Positions 47,570 to 57,229 of a stretch of DNA of 64,000 bases are shown one piece after another; within the stretch, counting starts at the first letter, position 1; each line of letters starts with the position of its first letter. Source of the DNA: Pedobacter riviphilus (GTDB lineage Bacteria; Bacteroidota; Bacteroidia; Sphingobacteriales; Sphingobacteriaceae); the NCBI RefSeq assembly GCF_014692875.1, contig NZ_CP061171.1, positions 496,001-560,000 on the forward strand, given 5' to 3'. Below the pieces are notes generated by a model. That model made no database searches and had not been told where the DNA came from. It saw only the letters and a program-made list of their open reading frames with translations. The translations under genes were made by a program, and so were the position numbers.

Positions 47570-48280
47570 CTATTTTTTCGATACAATAACATAGTTCATA
47601 GTATTAGAATAATCTTTGGATTTTATATCCAATTTCAAAAATAGGCGGTTAATAGTCTTTATTCCACCTATTAGTCTTAGCATAGTTCTTGCTATTTTAC
47701 CTTTTATTCCCTTTATATGGTATATATCAGGATAAATTGCATATAAAATAGCTTGACCTACCAACGCCCATTTTCCGCCATTAGATTTGATTTCCAAAAC
47801 TTCAAATCCTGCTTTCTGCAAAATGTATTGAAACCCATATTTGGTAAATCTAAAAAAGTCATAAGGCTCTTCATGTAACGGCCAATAAAGAGGACCACTG
47901 AGAATAAAGATGCCATTTGGTTTAAGAAGCCTGAATGCCTCATTAACCAATCCTTGATGATCCTCGACATGTTCAATGGTTTGGGTTGAAATAACTATGT
48001 CGTAAAGACTGTTTTGAAAGGGAATTGCATTGGCCTGACATAAATAGTCTACTTTATTATCACTAGATTGAATGATGTCAACACCGGTGTAGCTGGTGAT
48101 TTTACCTTTGAGCTGTTTTTCATAAGGCTTGTTTCCACATCCGATATCTAAAAGTTTACCATGCGCGTATTTTTCGAAAGCTCCAAATAAATCTTCATGA
48201 TAGGAGTAATAGTGTAAGTAGTTTATATCGTTAATATCAACACTGGCAGAATTTAATCTGTTTAAGTTCTTGGCCCTCAT
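47570..48280 (-). CDS. Class I SAM-dependent methyltransferase
   Basis: This 236-residue protein has motif I LLDIGCGNKPYEKQLKG, YTGVDIIQSSDN and DIVISTQTIEHVEDH. It resembles WbnF-like or end-capping methyltransferases. In ABC-transporter glycan systems a terminal methyl can stop chain growth and be read by Wzt, whose gene is close by; that link is inference. Confidence 0.82.
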   Translation of the reverse strand: MRAKNLNRLNSASVDINDINYLHYYSYHEDLFGAFEKYAHGKLLDIGCGNKPYEKQLKGKITSYTGVDIIQSSDNKVDYLCQANAIPFQNSLYDIVISTQTIEHVEDHQGLVNEAFRLLKPNGIFILSGPLYWPLHEEPYDFFRFTKYGFQYILQKAGFEVLEIKSNGGKWALVGQAILYAIYPDIYHIKGIKGKIARTMLRLIGGIKTINRLFLKLDIKSKDYSNTMNYVIVSKK

Positions 48281-48327
48281 TGTTTATTTTTATTACTGCT
48301 ATTTATAATTTTTGAATAATTATTTGA

Positions 48328-48954
48328 TTAGGCATTATTGATTTTTTCTACAGCATCAATAAAAGGTTGGATGTCTTCTTTGATAAAAAAAGGCTGCCAT
48401 TTCTGTAGCTTCTCATCATCCCAATTCCACCATTTTATTTCTAAAAGTTTATTGATTGTTTCATATCCGAATCGGAATTTAAGGATACGGGCCGGTATGC
48501 CGCCAACAATAGCATAATCTGGAACGTCTTTAATTACAACTGCCCCTGCTGCTATAACTGCGCCATTTCCTATAACAACACCATTTTTTATGTAGCAATT
48601 TGCTCCAATCCAAACATCATTTTTTATAGTTACTTTTTTATGATGTTCATAATGTTCCTCTTTTGCAAAAGTCTTATTGAAAATATTTCCAGCATGATAA
48701 AACATAGGGCTTGAGCTTATATACTTAGTTGGGTGGTCTCCGTAACCTATTATTACGTTTGGACCGATAGAACAGAATTGTCCTATGTAAGACGAGTGTA
48801 TTAGAGAATTTGGAGAGATATAAGAGTATCTCCCTATTGTTGAATCAGTAACGTTAGTGTCTCCAAAAACTCTAAAATTTTCATCAAGTATTTGTTCATT
48901 GTTCGTTGCTCTTTTTAACAAACTAATTATTTTGTAAGCAATTTTTTTAATCAT
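48328..48954 (-). CDS. CatB-type O-acetyltransferase (hexapeptide repeats)
   Basis: This 208-residue protein has hexapeptide repeats (VTDSTIGRYSYISPNSLI, YIGQFCSIGPNVIIG) and the GDHPTKYISSSPMFY block typical of the xenobiotic-type acetyltransferases, then VWIGANCYIKNGVVIGNGAV and DYAIVGGIPARIL. It probably O-acetylates a sugar of this glycan. Its stop is next to the Wzt gene. Confidence 0.85.
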   Translation of the reverse strand: MIKKIAYKIISLLKRATNNEQILDENFRVFGDTNVTDSTIGRYSYISPNSLIHSSYIGQFCSIGPNVIIGYGDHPTKYISSSPMFYHAGNIFNKTFAKEEHYEHHKKVTIKNDVWIGANCYIKNGVVIGNGAVIAAGAVVIKDVPDYAIVGGIPARILKFRFGYETINKLLEIKWWNWDDEKLQKWQPFFIKEDIQPFIDAVEKINNA

Positions 48955-50202
48955 TTATTCCCAGTAAAAATCTTCCAAATATTTGCAAACATCAGGTTGC
49001 CAACCCCATTCGATATTTTTTTCGATAATTTGCACCTCAAACTCACATATTTTATCGATTCCTTCAATGTATGTACGGCCTTTTGTTTCGGCCAAATGAA
49101 CATGCAAGTAGTATCTACCCATATATAATCTACAATTTGGAATTATACATTTTAATTTGTTAATCCCAGCATGTCTTAGAAGGGGTTTATCAACATCAAA
49201 CCGATAGCAATATATAATTGGTGTTTCCTCTTCATTATATATCTGAAAGGAAACACCCATTCCTTCAGCATAGTAAGGCATATTAACATCTATCTCTATC
49301 GTTAATGGTTGGCCTTGATTATGTATACTATTTGTTTCTGAAGTTAAAACTTCTACCCTAGTTATACTAATTTTTTGGTTTGGAGCAGATAAATATGTCT
49401 TACTGGGTTTTGTATTCGATAAATAGTGTTTTACAGCCTCACCGGTCTTGCCATTAAATTCAATAATGCCACTCTTTAAATAAAAACTTATATTTGTTAG
49501 TGTGTTGATAGCGTTCATATTATGGCTCACAAACAATACCGTTCTACCCTCACCTTTACTCACTTCACCCATTTTTCCCAAGCACTTTTTCTGAAACTCT
49601 GCATCACCAACGGCCAATACCTCATCAACAATTAAAATCTCTGATTCCAAATGTGCGGCAACAGCAAAAGCCAGGCGCACATACATCCCGGATGAATATC
49701 GTTTAACAGGAGTATCCAGATAACGCTCAATGCCAGCAAAGTCTACAATCTCTTCTAATTTGCGTTGGATTTCCTTTTTTCGCATGCCCAAAATCGCACC
49801 GTTCAAAAAGATGTTTTCTCTGCCAGATAACTCTGGATGGAAGCCTGTTCCAACTTCAAGTAAACTTGCAATTCGGCCCTTGCCTGATATTTTACCTGTA
49901 GTAGGAGCGGTTACTTTACTCAATATTTTGAGCAACGTGCTTTTACCAGCACCATTTCTACCTATAATGCCCACTGCATTGCCTTGCTCAATTTCGAAAT
50001 TAATATCTTTTAAACTCCATACGACATCGCTTTCACTTTTGGTATTCTGATTATTGCTTTCGCCAATACGTAAAAAAGGGTCTTCTTTACCCCGAATCCG
50101 CGCATACCAACGTTCTAAATCACGACTGATGGTGCCTGTACCAATTTGGCCAAGTTGATAGGCTTTGCTCAGATTTTCTACTTTTATTGCTATGTTCGAC
50201 AT
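48955..50202 (-). CDS. Wzt-type ABC transporter ATP-binding protein with C-terminal glycan-binding domain
   Basis: This 415-residue protein has Walker A GIIGRNGAGKSTLLK, signature YSSGMYVRLAFAV and Walker B ILIVDEVLAVGD, plus a C-terminal beta-sandwich (about 265-415) like Wzt_C, which reads the chain end in some O-antigen exporters. It energises export of the lipid-linked polymer across the inner membrane with the permease 50 bp upstream. Confidence 0.92.
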   Translation of the reverse strand: MSNIAIKVENLSKAYQLGQIGTGTISRDLERWYARIRGKEDPFLRIGESNNQNTKSESDVVWSLKDINFEIEQGNAVGIIGRNGAGKSTLLKILSKVTAPTTGKISGKGRIASLLEVGTGFHPELSGRENIFLNGAILGMRKKEIQRKLEEIVDFAGIERYLDTPVKRYSSGMYVRLAFAVAAHLESEILIVDEVLAVGDAEFQKKCLGKMGEVSKGEGRTVLFVSHNMNAINTLTNISFYLKSGIIEFNGKTGEAVKHYLSNTKPSKTYLSAPNQKISITRVEVLTSETNSIHNQGQPLTIEIDVNMPYYAEGMGVSFQIYNEEETPIIYCYRFDVDKPLLRHAGINKLKCIIPNCRLYMGRYYLHVHLAETKGRTYIEGIDKICEFEVQIIEKNIEWGWQPDVCKYLEDFYWE

Positions 50203-50252
50203 TTAAAGGGTGATTAGTGTTTGTCTTCCATTATCCATATTACATCATCCAT

Positions 50253-51107
50253 TTAAACCGTATCCACAAAATTCCGCTCTACTTTATTGAAAATTATTGT
50301 ACCCAACAGCATGAGTATAATGGTAACCAATGTTACATAACCTAAGTTAAGCCAGCTAAAACTTCCTTGACCCAAAAAGCCATATCTAAAAGTTTCAATA
50401 ATTGGTGTCATGGGGTTATACTCAATAATCCACGCGTAGGCAGGGTATTTTTTTATTGCCTCAGATAAAGGATAGATTACGGTCGTGGCATACATCAACA
50501 ATTGCACACCAAATCCAACCAAAAAGGCAAGGTCTCTATATTTGGTAGTCATGGCTGAGATAATCATGCCTGCACCCAAACCTAGTAATGCCATTAAGAT
50601 GACTATTAATGGAAAAAGAAAAATGGCCCAGCTGATTGAAAACTGTGCCCCGGCCAGCAGGTAATAAGTCATTAAAATCAAAAATAATAACATCTGTACG
50701 CCGAACCTGACCAGATTGCTCACTACGATACTCAAAGGCATAATCAACCTGGGGAAATAGACCTTTCCAAATATGCCGGCATTATCTCTGAAAACCGTTG
50801 ATGTTTTGGTTAAACAATCTGCAAAGTAATTCCATGCAGTGATACCGGCCAGGTAAAATAATGGTTTAGGTAGCCCATCGGTGGAGATACCTGCCAGGTT
50901 ACCGAAAATAAAGGTAAAGATGATGGTGGTAAATAATGGCTGTATAAAAAACCACAATGGGCCTAATATCGTCTGTTTATAGAAAGAAACAAAATCCCGG
51001 CGAACCAATAACCAAAGCAGATCGCGGTAAGCCCAAATTTCGTTAAGCTTTAAATCGAATAAAGAAGCTTTAGCCTCAATGGTCCAGGTGTGCTCTTCTT
51101 TATGCAT
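50253..51107 (-). CDS. Wzm-type ABC-2 permease for polysaccharide export
   Basis: This 284-residue protein has six membrane helices (LGPLWFFIQPLFTTIIFTFI, YLAGITAWNYFADCL, GMIISAMTTKYRDLAF) in the ABC-2 layout and a short cytoplasmic N-terminus with LLVRRDFVSFYKQTILG. It partners with the Wzt-type ATPase next to it. Confidence 0.92.
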   Translation of the reverse strand: MHKEEHTWTIEAKASLFDLKLNEIWAYRDLLWLLVRRDFVSFYKQTILGPLWFFIQPLFTTIIFTFIFGNLAGISTDGLPKPLFYLAGITAWNYFADCLTKTSTVFRDNAGIFGKVYFPRLIMPLSIVVSNLVRFGVQMLLFLILMTYYLLAGAQFSISWAIFLFPLIVILMALLGLGAGMIISAMTTKYRDLAFLVGFGVQLLMYATTVIYPLSEAIKKYPAYAWIIEYNPMTPIIETFRYGFLGQGSFSWLNLGYVTLVTIILMLLGTIIFNKVERNFVDTV

Positions 51108-51133
51108 GGTTGTTTATATTCATCTTTATCGCC

Positions 51134-52243
51134 TTAAACTAATAGTAAGTTAGATACTTTTTCCTGGTATTGCTTGTATCCAAATGTTTCAAAACATAGT
51201 TTCTGGGTTGTTTTGGACTGATGTTTTTCTTTTTGCAATGAAGTGATAATTGCTTCACCAATAGCTATCACATCATTAGGGTTTAGAAGCGTACCCAGTT
51301 TGCCGTCCATCAGGGCATCGCTACTGCCATCGGTATTACCACCGAGTACAGTACAACCGTAGGCAGCAGCTTCAATAAAAACGAGTCCAAATCCTTCTGC
51401 CTTGCTCGGCATTACAAATACATCTGCCAATTGATAATGTAAAGCAAGTTCATCATTTGCTACAAATCCTGTAAGTATTACGTTTTTTTGTAGGCTAGAT
51501 TGAGCAATGAGCTTATTAATTCGCGCTAATTCTGCCTGGTCTGCTTTTCCAACCAACAAGTAAACCAAATCTGGATAAATTTTGATTACCTGCGCCAAGC
51601 ATTCGATAACTAGATCGTAACCTTTATATTGTTCTGATGAAGATAAGCGGCAGATGGTCAACAATACCTTTTGGTTGTTGTTAATTCTATATTTTGTGAG
51701 GAGTGAAGCCGGTTTTGAAACAGATTTCTCTAATTTAAAATAGGGGTCTAAACAATTGTTCAATACTTTAATCTGGCTTTCAGCTATTCCATGATGCAGT
51801 ATAATCTGGTCTGCCGTATACCGGCTTACTGCCCAGATTTCTATCCTGGTCAGCATCTGTTTTTTCCAGCCCGCTAAAGCATTCCAGATCTCTATTCCAT
51901 GGGCAAAAAGCACGATACGGACACCTGGCTTTAACATTTTGATGATTCGTGCAAAGAGTAGTAAATGAACATGACTTAAAATAATTACATCTGCTTTTAG
52001 TCCCGCTTTGATAGCTGTTAAACCAAAGGCTGTTTTTTTGCCATGATATCCCTTAAATGAATCTTTTGCCACGTAGGCCAGATCGGGTTGATCATCATAC
52101 ATTGATAAAACCTGGTAAGACTTGATTTGCGCACTGGCTTTCAGGTCATCAAGCGTCTTTGCAAAAGTTTTACTTACTTTTTCTATTCCACCGGTTAAAC
52201 TGAAAGTGTGTAAGCTAAGAAATAGAACTTTTCTGTTTTTCAA
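51134..52243 (-). CDS. Family 4 glycosyltransferase
   Basis: This 369-residue GT-B enzyme has FLSLHTFSLTGGIEKVSKTF, LLTICRLSSSEQYKGYDLVI and the EX7E site AEGFGLVFIEAAAYGCTV. It is near the 5' part of the locus, 26 bp from the permease gene and 10 bp from the amidotransferase gene. Confidence 0.9.
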   Translation of the reverse strand: MKNRKVLFLSLHTFSLTGGIEKVSKTFAKTLDDLKASAQIKSYQVLSMYDDQPDLAYVAKDSFKGYHGKKTAFGLTAIKAGLKADVIILSHVHLLLFARIIKMLKPGVRIVLFAHGIEIWNALAGWKKQMLTRIEIWAVSRYTADQIILHHGIAESQIKVLNNCLDPYFKLEKSVSKPASLLTKYRINNNQKVLLTICRLSSSEQYKGYDLVIECLAQVIKIYPDLVYLLVGKADQAELARINKLIAQSSLQKNVILTGFVANDELALHYQLADVFVMPSKAEGFGLVFIEAAAYGCTVLGGNTDGSSDALMDGKLGTLLNPNDVIAIGEAIITSLQKEKHQSKTTQKLCFETFGYKQYQEKVSNLLLV

Positions 52244-52253
52244 TCTTTTTTTC

Positions 52254-54053
52254 TTAAACCCTAAACGCCTGATAAAGCGCCATCACTTTGCTCCAGTGTA
52301 AATTACCCCGTCTAAAATCGTTAACCATTTTTGATGCAAATTGGTTTCCTTCGGTTTTTATTGAGCTTAGAAACTGTTCATCTTTTTTTAACCAAAGTTG
52401 GAAGGGGAATGTAAAGCCCATTTTTTCTCGGTTCCATATTGCGTTTGGCAGTATAGCAGAAAATGCATCAATTAAAAGTGATTTCGGACGATCAGCCCCA
52501 AATTTTAGCTTAGGTTTAATAGATTTAACAATACCTAATAGGTCCTGATCTAAAAAAGGAACACGGACTTCTATACCATGCTGCATGCTCATGGTATCGG
52601 TATCCTTAAGCAATTGATTCTGCATGTATAAATTACATTCCAACCAACTGGCCCTTTCTCCGTTATCTAAATGATTTGGAGCGGAGGCAATATTTATATT
52701 TTTTAATACGCGATCTACTTTTTCTATTGAGAAATTTAACAAAGCTGCGATTTCATCGGGGGTAAATATTCCCCTTAAAAAAAGATATTCGCCAGCCGTA
52801 TTTTGATAACTTAAATAATAGGAACGTTTTAATCCGGAGTTATTAAAGGCGAGGCTTTTTTTTAGGATGAGTTTCGGCAATTTTTTCAGCTGCTTAAGTA
52901 AGCCCATCCGCTTAAAGGAAGGGTAGCCGCCAAAGAGCTCATCGGCACCGATACCCGATAAAACAGCTTTTAAGCCGTTTTTTTTTGCAAAATAATTAAC
53001 AAACCATGAGTTGATGCCATCTGCAGTAGGCTGATCCATAGCTTTTAATGCGACTGGGAAATACGTTGAAAAAATAGATGGGGTAATGGTGTATCCTGAA
53101 TGCTCCCCATTAATTTTTTCGGTTATTATATCCTGAAAGGCCTTTTCTGAATAGGCTGTTTCTTCAAAATTGATAGAAATGGTATTCAGGGTACTTAAAT
53201 CCAGATTCGTAATTTCATCGGCCAGTAGCGTTAAGATACTACTATCAATACCACCACTTAAAAAAACACCGATCTTAGCATCAGATAGGAGGTGTCTTTT
53301 TACCGATGCCCGTAAATTTTGTTCTAAAGCTAATTTAGCGGTCTCTTTGCCCAAAATTTCTTCAACGTGCCGATGTTGGACATAATTTTTAATTTCGAAG
53401 GTATCCGATTGGTGCTGCCATTCCATGTAATGCCCTTTTGGCAACATCAAAATTTCATTAAAAGTGGTGTATGGTTCTGGTATATGCCCAAAAGCGAGGA
53501 AATAGATTTTCCAATCAGGTTGTTCGGTATAATGATAAGAGCTTTCTGCAAAAGCCTTAACTTCTGAAGAGAAAACTAAACTTAGTGCTGTACTGCAATA
53601 ATACAAGGGTTTAATACCTGATAGATCACGGACCAGATAACTACATTTAAGCTGGGCATCGAATAGATAAAAGGCAAACATGCCTTTAAGCCTTGAAAAA
53701 CTGGCTACACCCCAGGCTGCATAGGCAACTAAAATAACCTCGGTATCACTTTCGGTATTGAATAGAAAGCCTAGGTTTTGCAGTTCTTTTTTGAGCTCCG
53801 GGTAATTGTAGATTTCTCCATTGAAGGAAATTATAAGTTCATCTGCCTTATATTTCATCGGTTGATGACCATTAGGAGAGAGATCGATCAAAGCCAAACG
53901 CCTATGACCTATCACAAGGCCTTCGTTGGTATTGGTATAAAAGCCCTCGTCATCGGGGCCGCCATGCGCCATTATGGTACACATGCCTTTAACCTCCTGT
54001 TCGATCTGTTCTATTGATCTGTTTTTATCAATTATACCTGCAATCCTGCACAT
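52254..54053 (-). CDS. Asparagine synthase-like glutamine amidotransferase
   Basis: This 599-residue protein has the class II glutaminase domain (nucleophile C2 in MCRIAGIID; RRLALIDLSPNGHQP; FNGEIYNY) and the synthetase domain with PP-loop FLSGGIDSSILTLLAD. It matches AsnB. In glycan loci such paralogues often amidate sugar acids (as in WbpS or VioB-like steps) instead of making asparagine; here that is inference from context. Confidence 0.88.
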   Translation of the reverse strand: MCRIAGIIDKNRSIEQIEQEVKGMCTIMAHGGPDDEGFYTNTNEGLVIGHRRLALIDLSPNGHQPMKYKADELIISFNGEIYNYPELKKELQNLGFLFNTESDTEVILVAYAAWGVASFSRLKGMFAFYLFDAQLKCSYLVRDLSGIKPLYYCSTALSLVFSSEVKAFAESSYHYTEQPDWKIYFLAFGHIPEPYTTFNEILMLPKGHYMEWQHQSDTFEIKNYVQHRHVEEILGKETAKLALEQNLRASVKRHLLSDAKIGVFLSGGIDSSILTLLADEITNLDLSTLNTISINFEETAYSEKAFQDIITEKINGEHSGYTITPSIFSTYFPVALKAMDQPTADGINSWFVNYFAKKNGLKAVLSGIGADELFGGYPSFKRMGLLKQLKKLPKLILKKSLAFNNSGLKRSYYLSYQNTAGEYLFLRGIFTPDEIAALLNFSIEKVDRVLKNINIASAPNHLDNGERASWLECNLYMQNQLLKDTDTMSMQHGIEVRVPFLDQDLLGIVKSIKPKLKFGADRPKSLLIDAFSAILPNAIWNREKMGFTFPFQLWLKKDEQFLSSIKTEGNQFASKMVNDFRRGNLHWSKVMALYQAFRV

Positions 54054-54204
54054 TTATATTTCCTGTTTTTCCACTTACCACAACCAACTTCCATCTTGCC
54101 CGGGCACAGCTTCGCCCTCTCAGTCACATTTTCTTTTAAAAATGAACTGATTATTTTTTATATATCTTACTGAGCCCTATCTCAGCTCTCAAGTCTCACA
54201 TCAC

Positions 54205-54708
54205 CTAGAGCGGTTCTACAAACGCAACAGAGGTGTTAATTTCAATAGCGTAACCCATATTTTGTAAACGCAAAATAATACGCTGTTTATTGTGTACAGA
54301 AGCCAGTTCGGCAATAATCCCTTTAAATGGACCTGCCTTGATCAATACGCGCGCGCCTGGTTTTATATCATATTCAAAAACCTCCAGATCTGCATCCGTG
54401 GCCAGTAAAAGTTTAAGATCTTTAATTTGTTGTTCGGGTATGGCGGCTATTTGACCAGAGAAATAGAGAAACCTGGCAATGCCATTGGTCATCAAAACTT
54501 CAGCATGCTCTTTGGCCGAAATATACACAAATAGGTAAGACTTAATTAATGCCTCCTCAACTATTTTTTTGCGATCGCTCCATTGTTTAACTGTTTTTTT
54601 TAGAGGTAGATATACGTTAATGCCTTTTCTTACCAATTCCTTGTAAGCCTTTTTCTCTGCCCTCGATCGCGTATAAACCGGATACCATCTGTAATTCTGA
54701 TCAATCAT
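54205..54708 (-). CDS. UpxY-type NusG-like transcription antiterminator
   Basis: This 167-residue protein has the NGN domain (YRWYPVYTRSRAEKKAYKELV, with GINVYLPLKKTVKQW) and a C-terminal KOW domain (IKPGARVLIKAGPFKGIIAELA). In Bacteroides the UpxY proteins let RNA polymerase run through long capsule operons. The locus spans about 30 kb, which fits. It sits third in the operon, not first as in many Bacteroides capsule loci. Confidence 0.9.
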   Translation of the reverse strand: MIDQNYRWYPVYTRSRAEKKAYKELVRKGINVYLPLKKTVKQWSDRKKIVEEALIKSYLFVYISAKEHAEVLMTNGIARFLYFSGQIAAIPEQQIKDLKLLLATDADLEVFEYDIKPGARVLIKAGPFKGIIAELASVHNKQRIILRLQNMGYAIEINTSVAFVEPL

Positions 54709-54828
54709 TATGCTTAGTCTTTATAATGAAACCCTTATACATATTTTATCAAATTTCTATCCGTTTAATCATAAACGGTTGAGCAACAAGTCTATCAACG
54801 AAAAAAATCCTTCTTCATCTATCCTCTT

Positions 54829-57228
54829 TTACTTCTTCTTCCAAAACATCCACCATTTCCTATTCTCATCATCGTAATAACCTGAGCCAGAATATCCCGA
54901 ATAGTCAGAATAATAATAAGTGCTGTTGCCACCACCACGGCTATAATCAGTTGTATAATAATTCGCATAAAGGGCATCATCACCAAATGCATTTAATACA
55001 ATGGCCATATTGCTTAATCCATACTCCCGTGATAACCGCTCTGGAATAGCTGCTGCCCGTGTTTGCGATACACCTGAACGGATCACAAAAAGATTTACAT
55101 CAGAGTTCCTGATCAGCGGTATAGCATCCGAAACCAGGCCTACCGGAGCCGTATCGACCAAAACATAATCATATTCTTTTTCTAAAGCCTTTAGTAAATC
55201 GCGCATGGCGGCAGTATGCAAAAGCTCTGAAGGATTGGGGGGTACGGGGCCTGATGGAATAAAGTCGATATGATGTACCTCGTCATGGATGAGGACATCT
55301 GCTAAACTATGCTGTCCGGACAAGACGGAGCTCAGTCCTTTACGGTTATCGCTTCCAAAAACTTTATGTAGTCTTGATTTACGTAAATCGGCAGCAATTA
55401 AAATTACTTTTTTCTCAATTAACGCAAGCGTGCCCGCCAGGTTTACAGTCACAAATGATTTCCCTTCACCCGATATCTCAGAGGTAATACAAATCACCTT
55501 ACTTTTTTTATGGCTGGCTAAAAAGCTCAAATTGGTACGTACGGACCTAACCGATTCGGCAAAAACTGATTTAGGTTTAGCAATAGATAAGGCCTGGCGG
55601 TTATCTTGATCAATATAATCGGGGAATTTGCGGATTACCCCGATGATAGGCGTATTCGTTAAGCCTTCTACGGTTTCCTTGTCATAGATGTAAGGATTTA
55701 AAAAACGTACCAGCAAGATCAAACCCATACCTGCACCTAAACCAAATAAAATGGCAAAAGTGTAAACCTTATTCGAATTCGCAGAAATAGAATAATAAGA
55801 TGGATAAGCTAAATTTACAATAGCGGCACCAGATACCGTGGCCGCAGCATTCATTTCTGCTTCTAATTTTTTTTCAGATAAATAAGAACGCACTTTGTTG
55901 TTTACTTCGAAGTTGGTGCTGAGTTTAACAAAGTTTTGTTCTTTGGCCGGAATGGTGCTTATGTTTTGATTTACCGCAGAAATTTGGCTGTTGATATAAC
56001 GGATGGTCTGTTCATTATTATTGCGCATGGCCTGCACACTGCTCCTGATGCTCGCTTTTACATTGGCGATCTGCTGATCGATTTGTTTAACGGGTTGCGA
56101 ATCTGCATTAAATTGATTGAGTTTGAGTATTCTATTCGCGAGTAAGGTGTTGAGTTGAGTAACTAAAGTTCCCAGTCCGCTATTTAAATCACCTTCTATA
56201 TCTAAGCCAATCTCTACCTTCGAACGGTTATTGTTCACTTGGTCTTCCAGTTGTTTAATCGCCAGTTGTTTAATATTTAGTTCTGTTTTTTGTTTCTCAA
56301 AATCTGATAATTTACCGATTGTTGTAGAGGTGGTAGATCCAAGATCGACCATTTTGTTCTGGGTTTTGTAGTTCGCCAACGTGTTGCCAGATTTACCCGC
56401 CTCAGTATTAATAAAGCCCAGTTGCGTATCAATAAATTGGACCGTCTGTTTAGCCGAACGTTGCCTCTGGATCAAATCGTAACGCACATATTCCTTCATA
56501 ATGGCATTGAGCATATCGGCAGCAAAAACAGGATTACCATCTGTTAAACTTAAACTCATTACATTGGTAAAGCGTGCGGCCTCCGCTACATTTAAACCCA
56601 TTGCCCGTCCGATAAAATCTTCTTTGGTATTAAATTTAAAGCTATAATCGCCTTTTGGAACAATGGATTTAATGCGGAATCGCATATTGCCCATATTTAA
56701 TACCTCTCCGTAGCGGTGGATGGTTGGTTTGGCTTTTTCGTTGTTAGGATCACTAATGCTAAAGCTTTTATTGTCAATCGCTTCTATATTGTACAAACCC
56801 CGATTAAAGTTTACCGAATCCTGTTGTATAATTTCGATCTGAAAAGGAATACTTGGGTATAGTTCTGTTGTCCTGATCCTGCCTTTTAAATAGTAGGAAA
56901 TTTTGTAATCCAGGCTAGCAATGGCATTAAGTACAACATCGTTACTGCGGATCACAAAACTTTCTGCCTGAATTTTATCGGTATAATTATAAACCTGTGT
57001 GGGCATTTGGTTGTTTGTGCTCACACTCGGGTTACTGTCCTGTAGTTTAAGCGATGCTCCGGTTTGGTAAATAGGTAATGTATAAAGTACCTTTATTTTA
57101 GCAACAACCAGTGCAATGGCAATGCAGCCAGCAATCCAATACCACCTGCTCCAAAATACCCTGAATATTTTATAAAAATCAATTTGTTGGCTAACCGCCT
57201 TAACCTCTAAATCTTCTGCTTTTTCCAT
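54829..57228 (-). CDS. Wzc-type polysaccharide co-polymerase with tyrosine autokinase
   Basis: This 799-residue protein has a Wzz-type N-terminus (membrane helix 31-50, long periplasmic coiled coil, second helix about 488-510) joined to a BY-kinase: Walker A SEISGEGKS (583-591), A' ILIAADLR (609-616), Walker B YVLVDT (688-693). The C-tail is a Tyr cluster (Y754, Y757, Y758, Y762, Y771-773, Y776, Y779, Y784, Y785) with Gly and Ser. Cycles of phosphorylation there control chain length and export in Wzc. It is one base from wza. Confidence 0.93.
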   Translation of the reverse strand: MEKAEDLEVKAVSQQIDFYKIFRVFWSRWYWIAGCIAIALVVAKIKVLYTLPIYQTGASLKLQDSNPSVSTNNQMPTQVYNYTDKIQAESFVIRSNDVVLNAIASLDYKISYYLKGRIRTTELYPSIPFQIEIIQQDSVNFNRGLYNIEAIDNKSFSISDPNNEKAKPTIHRYGEVLNMGNMRFRIKSIVPKGDYSFKFNTKEDFIGRAMGLNVAEAARFTNVMSLSLTDGNPVFAADMLNAIMKEYVRYDLIQRQRSAKQTVQFIDTQLGFINTEAGKSGNTLANYKTQNKMVDLGSTTSTTIGKLSDFEKQKTELNIKQLAIKQLEDQVNNNRSKVEIGLDIEGDLNSGLGTLVTQLNTLLANRILKLNQFNADSQPVKQIDQQIANVKASIRSSVQAMRNNNEQTIRYINSQISAVNQNISTIPAKEQNFVKLSTNFEVNNKVRSYLSEKKLEAEMNAAATVSGAAIVNLAYPSYYSISANSNKVYTFAILFGLGAGMGLILLVRFLNPYIYDKETVEGLTNTPIIGVIRKFPDYIDQDNRQALSIAKPKSVFAESVRSVRTNLSFLASHKKSKVICITSEISGEGKSFVTVNLAGTLALIEKKVILIAADLRKSRLHKVFGSDNRKGLSSVLSGQHSLADVLIHDEVHHIDFIPSGPVPPNPSELLHTAAMRDLLKALEKEYDYVLVDTAPVGLVSDAIPLIRNSDVNLFVIRSGVSQTRAAAIPERLSREYGLSNMAIVLNAFGDDALYANYYTTDYSRGGGNSTYYYSDYSGYSGSGYYDDENRKWWMFWKKK

Positions 57229-57229
57229 A

